A stretch of DNA of 64,000 bases from positions 26,450 to 90,449 of the forward strand of contig NZ_JBBDHC010000014.1 in NCBI RefSeq assembly GCF_037203605.1, given 5' to 3'. The notes beneath the pieces were generated by a model. That model saw nothing but the letters and a program-made list of their open reading frames with translations, was not told where the DNA came from and made no database searches. How positions within the stretch are numbered: the stretch's first letter is position 1; the number at the start of each line of letters is the position of its first letter. The translations under genes were made by a program, and so were the position numbers. The DNA comes from Denitratimonas tolerans. Lineage in GTDB: Bacteria > Pseudomonadota > Gammaproteobacteria > Xanthomonadales > Xanthomonadaceae. Below, piece after piece: positions 35,701 to 44,427 of the stretch.

Positions 35701-35856
35701 GGCGCCCGGATAGGTGGCGCGGATTTCGACCGCAGGCGGTGCCACGGTCGGGTACATCGATACCGGAAGATTGGAAATCGACAGCGCGCCGGCAAGCATG
35801 ATGATGATCGCGATCACCCATGCAAAGATGGGGCGATCGATGAAGAATCGTGCCAT
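32695..35856 (-). CDS. HAE1-family multidrug RND efflux permease (AcrB/SmeE-like)
   Basis: A 1053-residue inner-membrane proton/drug antiporter. It begins 'MARFFIDRPIFAWVIAII' (TM1), has the TM4 'GLLVDDAIVVVENVERIM' with the paired Asp of the proton relay, the TM6 region 'ATIVSAMVLSVIVAIVL', and 'GLTSKNGILIVEFA' in TM11. All are features of AcrB/MexB/SmeE pumps rather than metal pumps. The periplasmic loops are full length. It is the middle gene of the operon, 6 nt after the adaptor stop and overlapping the outer-membrane gene. Substrates are not readable, but typical ones are antibiotics, dyes and detergents. Confidence 0.93.
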   Translation of the reverse strand: MARFFIDRPIFAWVIAIIIMLAGALSISNLPVSMYPTVAPPAVEIRATYPGASAQVLEDSVTQVIEQNMKGLDGLMYFSAQSSSNGMASITLTFESGTDPDIAQVQVQNKLQLAMPLLPQEVQRQGVNVSKSMSSFLQVIGFVSEDGSMDRIDISDYVGSSIVDPLSRVPGVGSIQVFGGKYAMRVWLDPNKLHAYRLSIPEVTAAIRAQNAQVAIGLLGGAPAIDGQQINATINGQERLQTPEQFRDIIVRSNPDGSVLRLGEVARVEMGTETYEFQSRYNGQPTTGVAISMSTGANALDTAAGVKAALADLEPYFPPGMKAVVPFDTTPFVTVSIQGVIKTLLEAIALVFLVMFLFLQNIRATIIPTIAVPVVLLGTFAVLAALGFSVNMLTMFAMVLAIGLLVDDAIVVVENVERIMAEEGLSPLEATRKSMDQITGALVGIGVVLSAVFVPMAFMSGSTGVIYRQFSATIVSAMVLSVIVAIVLTPALCATMLKPLKKGESHDSGSGLFGRFFGGFNNRFDRTSSSYQRGVRGILGRPWRFMAVFAAMIVVMAVMFVRLPSSFLPDEDQGVLMAMIQTPVGATQQRTVESIERFEKHFLENESDVVESVFSVQGFSFAGMGQNTGMAFVKLTDWSERTDPASSAAAVAGRGMAALSQIKDAMIFVFSPPAMPELGVASGYAFYLKDNAGLGHDALINARNQFLGMAGQSPMLVNVRPNGQEDTPQLRIDVDVAKAGALGLTQDAINATLAAAWGGQYIDDFIDRGRVKRVYVQADAPFRMTPEDFDLWSVKNNVGEMVPFTTFGSSRWDWGSPRLERYNGVPAVEIQGEAAPGVASGDAMLEVERLAAQLPPGFGLEWTAVSYQEREAGAQTPMLYALSLLIVFLCLAALYESWSVPTAVLLVAPLGILGAVLANTLRGMERDVYFQVAMLTTVGLTSKNGILIVEFAKANLESGMELIAATMQAVRDRLRPIIMTSLAFGLGVLPLAMANGAGSGAQNAIGTGVVGGMLVGTGLGVFFIPLFFVVIQMIFKRDKPERGDAAEGASSHE

Positions 35857-35862
35857 GAGTGC

Positions 35863-37017
35863 TTACTCCTGGTCGGCTGCGGCGGCGTTCACGGTTTCGG
35901 TCACTTCCACGGTGGCACCCGGCGCGATTTTCTGCAGGCCCTCGATCACCACGCGGTCGCCTGCGGCAAGCCCGGACTCCACCAGCCACTGGTCGCCGAT
36001 CGTGCGGCTGACCACCACCGGCCGCTGTTCGACCACGCCCTGGGCATCGACCACCATCGCGGTGGTATTGCCTTTGGGATCACGCGCGATGCCGCGCTGC
36101 GGCACCAGCACCGCATCGGCGCGCACGCCCGCACCCAGCACCGCGCGCACGTACATGCCCGGCATCAGCATGTGTTCGGGATTGGGCACCTCGATGCGCA
36201 GCGCGTAGCTGCCGGTGCTCGGGTCGACCGCCACTTCTGAGAACTTCAGCCTGCCCGGATGCGGGAAATCGCTGCCGTCCTCCAGCAGGATCTTCACCGG
36301 CATCGCTTCCTCGCCGCGCGACAGGCGGCCTTCGGCCAGCGAGCGTCGCAGGTCGAGCAGCTCGGCGCTGGACTGGGTCAGGTCGACATAGATCGGATCC
36401 AGCTGCTGCACCGTCGCCAGCGCCTGCGGCTGGTTGGCGGTAACCAGCGCACCCTGGGTCACGCTGGAGCGGCCGATGCGGCCATCGATCGGTGAGGTGA
36501 TCCGGGCGTAGCCCAGCATCACGTTGGCCGCATCCAGCGCCGCACGCGCCACGCCCACATCGGCTTCGGCCTGGGCCAGCGCCGCGGTGGCGTTGTCGTT
36601 GTCCTGCGCGCTGACCGCATCGATCTTGGCCAGGCCGGCTATGCGCTCGGCGGTGAGGCGGGCCGAGGTCAGCGTGGCGCGCGCGCGCGCCAATTGCGCG
36701 CGCGCGCTGTTGGCGGTGGCGCGATAGGTCGCATCGTCGATCTGGTAGAGCGGCTGGCCGGCCTTGACCCGTTCGCCCTCGGTGAACAGGCGCTCGGCCA
36801 CCAGACCGCTGACCTGCGGCCGGACCTCGGCCACCAGCCAGGCATTGGTACGGCCGGGAAGTTCGCGCGTCAGCGTCACGTCCTGGCTGCCCAGTTCGAC
36901 GACGGTCACCGCCGGCGTCGGTGGCGGACCGGCATCCTGCCCGGTACCGCATGCACCCAGAAGGATGGCGAACGCGGCGGTCAGCGCCAGAGCGGGATTT
37001 CGGGAGGACGTGGCCAT
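35863..37017 (-). CDS. RND periplasmic adaptor lipoprotein (AcrA/SmeD-like)
   Basis: A 384-residue membrane-fusion lipoprotein (lipobox 'LLGAC', Cys23). Lipoyl-like halves flank a helical hairpin ('QPLYQIDDATYRATANSARA', 'IDGRIGRSSVTQGALV'), and the membrane-proximal barrel ends with 'GDRVVIEGLQKIAPGATV', a family signature. The start at 37017 (preceded by a purine-rich stretch) fits the lipobox position. The longer frame reaches into the operator and is unlikely. First gene of the efflux operon, divergent from a TetR repressor whose operator lies over the promoter. Confidence 0.92.
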   Translation of the reverse strand: MATSSRNPALALTAAFAILLGACGTGQDAGPPPTPAVTVVELGSQDVTLTRELPGRTNAWLVAEVRPQVSGLVAERLFTEGERVKAGQPLYQIDDATYRATANSARAQLARARATLTSARLTAERIAGLAKIDAVSAQDNDNATAALAQAEADVGVARAALDAANVMLGYARITSPIDGRIGRSSVTQGALVTANQPQALATVQQLDPIYVDLTQSSAELLDLRRSLAEGRLSRGEEAMPVKILLEDGSDFPHPGRLKFSEVAVDPSTGSYALRIEVPNPEHMLMPGMYVRAVLGAGVRADAVLVPQRGIARDPKGNTTAMVVDAQGVVEQRPVVVSRTIGDQWLVESGLAAGDRVVIEGLQKIAPGATVEVTETVNAAAADQE

Positions 37018-37106
37018 GTGGGGGGACCTTTTTTCTTGGTTGCTGAAAAGGATAACGCCCAGACCGGACAAACCCCGGTGCTGGGCGCGCAATCTTGGAC
37101 TCGTGT

Positions 37107-37136
37107 ATTATACATGCATGGATGTATGTTGGTAAA
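37107..37136 (-). promoter_or_regulatory. Efflux-operon promoter with embedded repressor palindrome
   Basis: On the minus strand TTTACC (37131-37136) is followed after 18 bp by a perfect TATAAT (37107-37112). The spacer holds the perfect 6-bp inverted repeat ATACAT-GCATGG-ATGTAT (37110-37127). A TetR dimer bound here would block RNA polymerase for the efflux operon and probably also the divergent tetR start. The CATGCATG-like centre resembles the SmeT operator described in Stenotrophomonas. Confidence 0.75.
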
Positions 37137-37179
37137 GAACCATTCGCACCTCAGTATTCAACACGCGGGTTACAAATCG

Positions 37180-37812
37180 ATGGCACGCAAAACCAAGGAA
37201 GACGCACAGGAAACCCGCGAGGGCATCCTTGACGCGGCCGAGGACTGCCTGCTGGAGTCGGGCGTCGCGCGCACCAGTCTGGAAGCGATCGCGACCCGTG
37301 CCGGCGTCACACGCGGTGCGGTGTACTGGCACTTCAATAACAAGGCGGAAGTCGTCGATGCGGTGATCAACCGGGTCAGCGTGCCCTTCTTCCACGGCCT
37401 GGAGCGGGTCTCACGCGCCGATGGCACCACCCCCTTGCGCGACCTGCGCGAAATGCTGCGTTCGTCGTTCTCCAACCTGGCCAACACGCCGCGGGTGCGC
37501 AGCGTGATCGAGGTGATCGAGCTGCGCTGCGAGGTGCCGGCCGAAGGCGATGCGGTCAGCAAACTGCGCAAGGCCGGCATGCGCAAGACCCACGCCCGCA
37601 TCCTGGCCGCGTTCGAGCGCGCCGCGACGCTGGGCCAACTGCGCCCCGGCATGGTGCCGGAGCGCTGCGCCCGCAGCCTGCACTTCGTGATCCACGGCGC
37701 GCTGCGCATGTACCTGCTGGACCCGGAACACATCAATCTGAAACAGGACGGCCTGGCCGCGATCGACTTGGTGCTGCGCGCCGTCGCCAGCGATCCGACG
37801 CAGCTGGATTGA
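37180..37812 (+). CDS. TetR-family repressor of the RND operon (AcrR/SmeT-like)
   Basis: A 210-residue regulator. The N-terminal helix-turn-helix 'LEAIATRAGVTRGAVYWHF' (residues about 28-46) is typical of efflux repressors. The C-terminal ligand-binding domain carries the AcrR-type 'PLRDLREMLRSSF' and 'SLHFVIHGALRMYLLDP'. The start at 37180 ('MARKTKEDAQETR') fits family members; ATGs at 37118 and 37127 also exist but lie in the operator. Divergent from the adaptor gene and expected to bind 37110-37127. Inducer unknown. Confidence 0.88.
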   Translation: MARKTKEDAQETREGILDAAEDCLLESGVARTSLEAIATRAGVTRGAVYWHFNNKAEVVDAVINRVSVPFFHGLERVSRADGTTPLRDLREMLRSSFSNLANTPRVRSVIEVIELRCEVPAEGDAVSKLRKAGMRKTHARILAAFERAATLGQLRPGMVPERCARSLHFVIHGALRMYLLDPEHINLKQDGLAAIDLVLRAVASDPTQLD

Positions 37813-37914
37813 AACGCCCCGCCCCGCTCAGTCGCGGTACCGCCCGCCCTGTTCGGGGGGCGTGGCGTACCATTCCGGCAGGACAATTTCCGCACTGCCC
37901 CGAGGAGAACACCG

Positions 37915-39678
37915 ATGTCGACCGCCCCCGCTGATGCCAGCGCTGACGCGCTTCACGGTGAAAGTGCCGCCAAGCAGCTCTTTTTCGGCAACATCCTCGA
38001 AGAACAGCTGTTCCCGTATCCGCAAATCCGCGCGCGCGACCGGGAAATGCTCGGCGCGATGACCGACGCCATCGACCAGTTCCTCGCCGACAAGGCCGCC
38101 GACCTCAGGCAGTACGACCGCGATGCCGGGCAGCCGGAAGATTTCATCCAGGCGCTGCGCGACCTGGGTCTGTTCGGGCTGATCATTCCGGAGGAACACG
38201 GCGGGCTGGAACTGTCCAACGGTGCCTATGCGCGCGTGCTGGCGCAGACCAGCAGCCACGACAGTTCGGTGTCGCTGACCATCGGCGCGCACAGCTCGAT
38301 CGGCATGAAGGGCCTGCTGCTGTTCGGCACCGAGGAGCAGAAGCAGCGCTACCTGCCGCGCCTGGCCAGTGGCGAGCTGATCGCCGCGTTCTGCCTGACT
38401 GAATCCGGTGCCGGCTCCGACGCCGCCTCGATCCGCACCAAGGCCAGCCGCAACGACGACGGCAGCTGGACGCTCAGCGGCGAGAAGATCTGGATCACCA
38501 ACGGCGGCATCGCCGGCTTCTACACCGTGTTCGCGCGCACCGACACGCCGGAAGGCAGGATCACCGCGTTCCTGGTCGAGGCCGGCTGGGACGGCGTCAG
38601 CCACGGTCCGCACGAGGACAAAATGGGCATCCGTGCATCGAGCACCACCACCGTCGCCTTCAGCGACGTGCGGGTGCCGGCGGAAAACGTGCTCGGCCCG
38701 GTCGGCAAGGGCTTCAAGGTAGCGATGAGCATCCTCAACAGCGGCCGCACCGGGCTGGGCGGCGGCGCGGTGGGCGGCATGCGCACCCTGCTGCGGCTGG
38801 CGACCGCGCAGGCCAAGGAACGCCAGCAGTTTGGCAAGCCCATCGCCGAGTTCGGGCTGGTGCGCGAAAAGCTGGCGCGCATGGCGGTGGACTGCTTCGC
38901 CGCCGAGAGCACGGTGTGGATGGTCGCGCACCTGATCGACAGCGGTCACACCGACTACTCGGTGGAGGCGGCGATCAGCAAGGTGTTCGCCAGCGAGGCG
39001 GTGCAGCGCGCGTCGTACGAGGCGCTGCAGATCGCCGCCGGCAACGGCTTCATGCGCGAGTTTCCCTACGAGCAGATCACCCGCGACACCCGCATCCTGT
39101 CGATCTTCGAGGGCACCAACGAGATCCTGCGCCTGTACGTCGCGCTGTCCGGATTCAAGGGCGTGGGTGCCGGGCTGGGCGAGCTCAAGGCTGCGCTGGG
39201 CGATATCCTCAACGACCCGATCAAGGGCTTCGGCGTGCTTGGCGACTACACCGCGCGGCGCATGCGCGAAGCCACCGGCGTCGGCACCGACCGCATCGCG
39301 TATCCGCTGGCCGAACCGCTGCGCAAGCTGGCCAAGGTGTACGAGAAGTACACGGTGGAGCTGTCCAAGGCCTCCGACCAGCTGCTGCGCAGGCACGGCA
39401 AGGCCATTGCCGACGAGCAGCACGCGCAGAAGCGCATCGGCGACATCGCCATCGACCTGTTCGTCGGCCTGTGCGTGCTCTCGCGCGCCGACAGCCTGGT
39501 CAAGCAGCAGCACCCGGCCGCCGCGCAGGCGCTGGACATCGCCGAGATCTTCACCCGCGAAGCCCACCGCCGCATGGCGAACAACAGGCGTCGGCTGGAT
39601 CGCAACGAGGATGCGCAGGGCGAGCGGCTCGCGGCCGACGTGCTCGCGCGCGGCGGCTATGCCTGGGATGTCATTTGA
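37915..39678 (+). CDS. Acyl-CoA dehydrogenase (ACAD9/VLCAD-like)
   Basis: A 587-residue FAD enzyme for the first step of fatty-acid beta-oxidation. Three-domain core: 'FCLTESGAGSDAASIRTKA' (FAD/substrate loop), 'GEKIWITNGGIAGFY', 'MGIRASSTTTVAFSDVRVP', and 'RILSIFEGTNEILRLYVAL' with the catalytic Glu in 'FEGTNEI'. Residues from about 440 form an extra C-terminal helical domain, as in very-long-chain enzymes. RBS GAGGAGA, start ATG 37915. It seems to be a single gene, not part of the efflux locus. Confidence 0.93.
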   Translation: MSTAPADASADALHGESAAKQLFFGNILEEQLFPYPQIRARDREMLGAMTDAIDQFLADKAADLRQYDRDAGQPEDFIQALRDLGLFGLIIPEEHGGLELSNGAYARVLAQTSSHDSSVSLTIGAHSSIGMKGLLLFGTEEQKQRYLPRLASGELIAAFCLTESGAGSDAASIRTKASRNDDGSWTLSGEKIWITNGGIAGFYTVFARTDTPEGRITAFLVEAGWDGVSHGPHEDKMGIRASSTTTVAFSDVRVPAENVLGPVGKGFKVAMSILNSGRTGLGGGAVGGMRTLLRLATAQAKERQQFGKPIAEFGLVREKLARMAVDCFAAESTVWMVAHLIDSGHTDYSVEAAISKVFASEAVQRASYEALQIAAGNGFMREFPYEQITRDTRILSIFEGTNEILRLYVALSGFKGVGAGLGELKAALGDILNDPIKGFGVLGDYTARRMREATGVGTDRIAYPLAEPLRKLAKVYEKYTVELSKASDQLLRRHGKAIADEQHAQKRIGDIAIDLFVGLCVLSRADSLVKQQHPAAAQALDIAEIFTREAHRRMANNRRRLDRNEDAQGERLAADVLARGGYAWDVI

Positions 39679-39718
39679 CGCGGCGTGATGGCCCCGAACC
39701 CGCCCGGCAAACCCGGCC

Positions 39719-40690
39719 CTATCCCGGGGGCGGGGCGCTTTCGGGGCTGTCGCCGGCCCATTCGGGATCGGTGGTGAAGACGATGGTCAGCCAGCGGTCG
39801 GGGGTGTCGTTGCCGATGGCTTCGCCGATCTCGTCGCGCAGCTGATCCCATTCCTCCAGCCGCCGCGCCGGCCAGCGGGTCGGGACGATGAAATACAGCT
39901 CGATCTGGCGGCCGCGCCCGACCCGCGCCACATAGGCGCGGTAGCCATCGAAGCCGTGGCGTTCGACGATGCGCAGCGCCACTTCGTCGACGTGCCGCTT
40001 CAGGTCGGCCGGGGTCACCAGCAGGATATCGGCCAGCGCGCGGCGCACGGTGCCGACCGGGATCGGGATCACCACCAGGCACACCAGCGCCAGCACCGCC
40101 GGATCGATGTACGGTGCGATCCAGGCGTGTTCGGTGCGCTCGATCGCGTAGCCGAAGACGAACGCCGCCAGCCAGGCGGCGGTCAGCGCGGCGGCCATGA
40201 ACCAGCCGCGCGCATCCAGTGCGATGAAGTCCGAGCGGATGCGGCGGTTGGCGCGGCGCGCGAACAGCGTCATCGCCACCGATCCCGCCAGCGATACCGC
40301 GGCGAAGAACACCGCGTAGCCGAACTGCACCTGGCGCCCGCCGGACATGAAGCTGTCGATCGCGTTGATCAGCGCATAGACCGCCGCGGCGATCAGCAGG
40401 GTGCCGCTCATCCCCAGCACGATCGGCTCCAGATGCCAGAACCCCATCGTGAAACGCTCGGCCAGGCGCTCGCCGACGCTGTCGCCGCTGGTCGAATTGC
40501 GGATCAGATTGGCCACCAGCAGCGCCAGAAAGGTCATGCCGGCGTCGGTCATGTCGTAGATGCTGTCGAAGATGATCGCCGCCGACCCGGCCAGCAGCCC
40601 CAGCACCAACCCGAACACCGCCAGCGTCGCGGTGGCGAGCATCGAGATGCGCAGTACGCGCTGTTCGGTGTAGGGGCGTGAAAAGACCAT
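39719..40690 (-). CDS. CDF-family cation efflux transporter
   Basis: A 323-residue inner-membrane CDF protein (DUF, YdfM-like). TM2 has the metal Asp pair in 'IIFDSIYDMTDAGM', and TM5 has 'IALDARGWFMA', an unusual context for the second pair. The cytoplasmic C-terminal domain ('IVERHGFDGYRAYVARVG', 'QIELYFIVPT') is present. The start is set at ATG 40690; GTG 40708 gives six more residues, and neither has a strong ribosome site. It belongs to a different branch from the frameshifted CDF at 19216-20144. The metal is not predictable. Confidence 0.85.
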   Translation of the reverse strand: MVFSRPYTEQRVLRISMLATATLAVFGLVLGLLAGSAAIIFDSIYDMTDAGMTFLALLVANLIRNSTSGDSVGERLAERFTMGFWHLEPIVLGMSGTLLIAAAVYALINAIDSFMSGGRQVQFGYAVFFAAVSLAGSVAMTLFARRANRRIRSDFIALDARGWFMAAALTAAWLAAFVFGYAIERTEHAWIAPYIDPAVLALVCLVVIPIPVGTVRRALADILLVTPADLKRHVDEVALRIVERHGFDGYRAYVARVGRGRQIELYFIVPTRWPARRLEEWDQLRDEIGEAIGNDTPDRWLTIVFTTDPEWAGDSPESAPPPG

Positions 40691-40708
40691 GTTCGTGCGG
40701 GGTGACAC

Positions 40709-41009
40709 CCGTTGGGTGGTGGAGCAGGCCGAGCAGGCTCGGCTCTACGGGGGCTTTTCCGTGCCACATGGAGCCGGGCTTGCAGGGGGGTGCCCGGCTT
40801 CCAGACAAATCTTACCCGGCTTCGTATCCGGTCCAGGAGTCGCGGGCATGCTGCGAAGAGGACGCATTTGTGCATCACAGCACGAAAACTGCACGACGCT
40901 CGTGCTTTCCCGCATGGCGAACCGCTTGTAGACTCCGAGGCTGACTGACGCTGGCCCCGCGCCGAGTTGGTCGCTGCGGCACACCAAACGCAACCCGGGG
41001 AGAACCATC
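40709..41009. other. Intergenic region with a single GTAG REP element
   Basis: It contains one GTAG palindrome (40728-40748: GCCGAGC-AG-GCTCGGC then TCTAC, so the GTAG head is on the minus strand), matching the family at 31212. The rest has only short frames. The metalloprotease promoter must lie in 40850-40980; TTTCCC and TAGACT with 17 bp between (about 40909-40937) is a weak candidate. Confidence 0.6.
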
Positions 41010-44000
41010 GTGAAGAATCCGCACCCAAGGCTGGCACTGCCCAGCGCCTTGATGCTCGCACTGCTGTGCTCATCCGCAGCTCTTGCCGGCGTCACCGATC
41101 CGTATTGGCAGGACGCCGCCGGGCGTTCGCCGGCCGCCAATGCGCCACAGCCCGCCAGCTTCCGCGCGCTCTCGCTGGATACCGCCGCGATGGCCGCCTA
41201 CCTGAAGCAGGCCCATTCCAGCCGCATCGCCGCCGAGGTTTCGCTGCCGCTGCCGGAAGGCGGTTTCAGCGACTTCATGGTCATCGACTCGGGCACCCTG
41301 CCGCCGGAGCTGCAGGCCAAGTATCCCGACATCCTCAGCTTCAAGGGCAGCGACGGCAAGGGCCGCCGGCTGCGTCTCGACGTCTCCCCCATCGGCTTCC
41401 AGGCGATGGTGTTCGATACCGACGGCATGTGGCTGGTCCGCCCGGAAGTCATCGCAAGCGGTACGGACAATTACCTGAGCTATCGCCGCACCGAGGTACA
41501 GGCACCGCACGGCATGGGCCAGTGCGAAGTGCACACCGACGAGTCCATCACCGCGCACGTCGGGAATCTTCACCGCACCGACTCGGGCTTCGCGCCGATG
41601 ACCCAGACCGGCGTGAACCAGCGCGTCTACCGCGCCGCGGTGGCATCCAACAACCAGTACATCGCCGCAGTCGGTGGCGGCACCGTGGCCGGCGGCCTGG
41701 CCGCGACCACGACGGCGGTCAACCGCGTGACCGAGGTCTACGAGTACGAGATGTCGATCCGCCTCGTGCTGGTGCCCAACAACGACCTGATCATGTATCC
41801 CAACGCCGCTACCGATCCGTTCGCGAGCAACGGCACCGGCGTCATCAACAACTCCACCTCGGTGATCAGCGCCGCGATCGGCGTTGGCAACTACGACATC
41901 GGCCACGTGTTCACCACCGGCAGCGGTGGCGTCGCCGGCCTGGGCGTGGTGTGCAACGCCAGCTCCAAGGCGCGCGGCACCACCGGCCTGCCCAACCCGG
42001 TCGGCGATGATTTCTACATCGATTTCGTCGCGCACGAAATGGGTCACCAGTTCCGCGCCAACCATCCGTTCAACGGTGCCCTGGGCAACTGCTCGGGCGG
42101 CAACCGCAACGGGTCGACCGCCTATGAGCCGGGCAGCGGCTCGACGGTGATGGCGTATGCGGGTATCTGCAGCGGCGACAACCTGCAACCGCACTCGGAC
42201 CCGTATTTCCACGCCATCAGTCTGCAGGAAATCACCAACTTCACCAGCGGCAGCGGCAACTGTTCGGCCAATACGCTCAACCCGAACAACGCGCCGGTGA
42301 TCGACACCGGCAGCCTGTTGCCGACCGGCAAGACCATTCCCGCGCGCACCCCGTTCGTGCTCAACGCCAGCGCGACCGACGCGGATGCCGGCAGCACGCT
42401 GGTGTATTCGTGGGAGCAGTGGGACCTCGGCGCGCAGGCGGCGCTCAGTGCCGGCGACCAGGGCAGCAACCCGATCTTCCGCAGCTTTCCGCCGGTGGCG
42501 ACGGGCGAGCGCGTGTTCCCGCGGATGTCGACGGTATTGGGCGGCGCGGCGGCTCCGGGCGAAACGATGCCGACAACCTCACGCAACATGAACTTCCGCC
42601 TGACCGTGCGCGACCATTCCGACGCGCTGCACGGCTGGGGCACGAGCCAGAGCGCGGACGTTGGCTTCGCCGTGGTCAACACCGCCGGGCCGTTCAAGGT
42701 CAATTCGCCCGGCGCGGGCGTCATCTGGAGCGGCGGTGCCACCGGCACGGTGGCCTGGGATGTCGCCAACACCGCGGCGGCTCCGGTGAGCTGTTCCTCG
42801 GTGGACATCCGGCTTTCGACCGACGGCGGCCAGAGCTTCCCGACGGCGCTGGCGACCGGCGTGCCCAACAGCGGTTCGGCCAGCGTGCCGGTGCCGGTGA
42901 TCAGCACCGCCCAGGCGCGCGTGCGCGTGATGTGCTCCAACAACATCTTCTTCAACGTCTCGCCCGCGAACTTCACCATTGCCCCCGGCGGCACCACCTA
43001 CACCGTGGGCGGCAGCGTCAGCGGGCTTGCGGGAACCGGCCTGGTGCTGCGCCTCAACGGCGGCAACGATGAGCCGATCAGCGCGGATGGCCCGTTCACC
43101 TTCAGCGGTGTGGTGCTGGACGGCTCGCCCTACAGCGTGACCGTCGGCAGCCAGCCGACCGCGCCGATCCAGAACTGCACGGTCGCCAACGGCAGCGGCA
43201 CCATCAGCGGTGCCGACGTGACCAACGTGCAGGTGACCTGCGTGACGGTGCCGACCTACTCGGTGGGCGGCACGATCTCCGGCCTCACCGGCACGGGCCT
43301 GAAGCTGCGACTCAACGGCGGTGCGAACCTCGACGTCGCCGCCGCCGCCACGGCCTTCACCTTCCCCGAAACCCTGGTCGACGGCAGCAGCTACGCGGTA
43401 ACGATCTTCGCCCAGCCGGTCGGCCAGACCTGCAGCGTCGCCGCCGGTACCGGCACGATCGCCGGTGCCAACGTGACGAGCGTCCTGCTCAACTGCGTCG
43501 ATCTGCCGCCGCAGGCCTATACGGTCGGTGGACGGGTGCGCGGGCTGACTGCGCCCGGCCTGGTGCTGCAGCTCAACGGTGCCCAGACCCGCACCATCAA
43601 CGCCAACGGCCTGTATGCCTTCGTTCCCGGCGTCGCCACCGGCGAGTCCTACAGCGTCGCCGTGCTGACCCAGCCGCCGGGCCAGGCCTGCGTGGTGTCG
43701 AACGCCACCGGCATCATGGGCCATGCCGACGTCACCGACGTGGACGTGGACTGCGCGGCCCTGCCCGATGCGATCTTCTCGGATGGCTTCGAGGGCGACG
43801 CCCCGGCCCCGGTCTGCGCCCCGCTGCAGCTGTTCCAGGACCCGAGCTTCGAGGCGACCGATCCGGCCACCTTCACCAACCCCTACTGGAACAGCGACGA
43901 TTCGCTGTCGGGCAGCTCGTTCTGCGACGCCAGCTGCGACGACGGTGCCACCTTCGTGGCCCGCACCGGCGACTGGTTCGTCTGGTTCGGCGGCTGGGAT

Positions 44001-44312
44001 CAGGCCAACACCAGTTCGCTGAGCCAGTCGGTCACGCTCGATGCCGGCCATCCGCGCACGATGAACTGGTGGATGGTCAACCAGATCGACGGCGACCCCA
44101 GCGCATCGCTGACGCTGAGCATCGACGGCACCGTGGTCCAGACCGTGTCGCCCGTGGGTGACGGAACGATCTGGGAGGCGCAGAGCTTCGCCATTCCGGC
44201 GCAGTACCTGGACGGCGGTATGCACGAGATCCGCTTCGACTGGAGCGCGTCTTCGCCTGCGAGCGAGATTGGCGGTGCGATGGTCGACGACATGACCCTG
44301 GACTGCGATTGA
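41010..44312 (+). CDS. Secreted reprolysin-like zinc metalloprotease with tandem beta domains
   Basis: A 1100-residue secreted protein. Signal peptide (1-27, 'ALMLALLCSSAALAG'). Prodomain-like region to about 190. Zinc site 'HEMGHQFRANH' with His342, Glu343, His346 and His352, and a Met-turn at Met381 ('VMAYAGIC'), so a metzincin, but the usual Gly of HExxHxxGxxH is Arg349. After a 'NNAPVIDTG' linker and an Ig-like part come three repeats of about 85 residues beginning 'YTVGG-V-GL' (near 665, 749 and 837). A linker 'DAIFSDGFEGDAP' precedes a C-terminal jelly-roll-like domain with Cys residues. Probably exported by the type II pathway; substrate unknown. Confidence 0.88.
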   Translation: MKNPHPRLALPSALMLALLCSSAALAGVTDPYWQDAAGRSPAANAPQPASFRALSLDTAAMAAYLKQAHSSRIAAEVSLPLPEGGFSDFMVIDSGTLPPELQAKYPDILSFKGSDGKGRRLRLDVSPIGFQAMVFDTDGMWLVRPEVIASGTDNYLSYRRTEVQAPHGMGQCEVHTDESITAHVGNLHRTDSGFAPMTQTGVNQRVYRAAVASNNQYIAAVGGGTVAGGLAATTTAVNRVTEVYEYEMSIRLVLVPNNDLIMYPNAATDPFASNGTGVINNSTSVISAAIGVGNYDIGHVFTTGSGGVAGLGVVCNASSKARGTTGLPNPVGDDFYIDFVAHEMGHQFRANHPFNGALGNCSGGNRNGSTAYEPGSGSTVMAYAGICSGDNLQPHSDPYFHAISLQEITNFTSGSGNCSANTLNPNNAPVIDTGSLLPTGKTIPARTPFVLNASATDADAGSTLVYSWEQWDLGAQAALSAGDQGSNPIFRSFPPVATGERVFPRMSTVLGGAAAPGETMPTTSRNMNFRLTVRDHSDALHGWGTSQSADVGFAVVNTAGPFKVNSPGAGVIWSGGATGTVAWDVANTAAAPVSCSSVDIRLSTDGGQSFPTALATGVPNSGSASVPVPVISTAQARVRVMCSNNIFFNVSPANFTIAPGGTTYTVGGSVSGLAGTGLVLRLNGGNDEPISADGPFTFSGVVLDGSPYSVTVGSQPTAPIQNCTVANGSGTISGADVTNVQVTCVTVPTYSVGGTISGLTGTGLKLRLNGGANLDVAAAATAFTFPETLVDGSSYAVTIFAQPVGQTCSVAAGTGTIAGANVTSVLLNCVDLPPQAYTVGGRVRGLTAPGLVLQLNGAQTRTINANGLYAFVPGVATGESYSVAVLTQPPGQACVVSNATGIMGHADVTDVDVDCAALPDAIFSDGFEGDAPAPVCAPLQLFQDPSFEATDPATFTNPYWNSDDSLSGSSFCDASCDDGATFVARTGDWFVWFGGWDQANTSSLSQSVTLDAGHPRTMNWWMVNQIDGDPSASLTLSIDGTVVQTVSPVGDGTIWEAQSFAIPAQYLDGGMHEIRFDWSASSPASEIGGAMVDDMTLDCD

Positions 44313-44325
44313 CCCGCTGATCCCC

Positions 44326-44390
44326 TGCCCGCGCACGCTTGCGCGGGCAGCGGCCGGAACGGATCGGGGCCGCGAAAGCGGCCCCGATCC
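44326..44390. terminator. Two strong hairpins between converging genes
   Basis: Hairpin one is TGCCCGCGC / GCGCGGGCA (44326-44349), a 9-bp stem. Hairpin two is GGATCGGGGCCGC-GAAA-GCGGCCCCGATCC (44361-44390), a perfect 13-bp stem on a GAAA tetraloop. Neither has a long T-tract, but the position between the metalloprotease and dadA suggests bidirectional termination or 3'-end protection. Confidence 0.75.
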
Positions 44391-44427
44391 ATTTCACCTG
44401 TCAGGCGATGCAACGCCGCCGGCGTGG

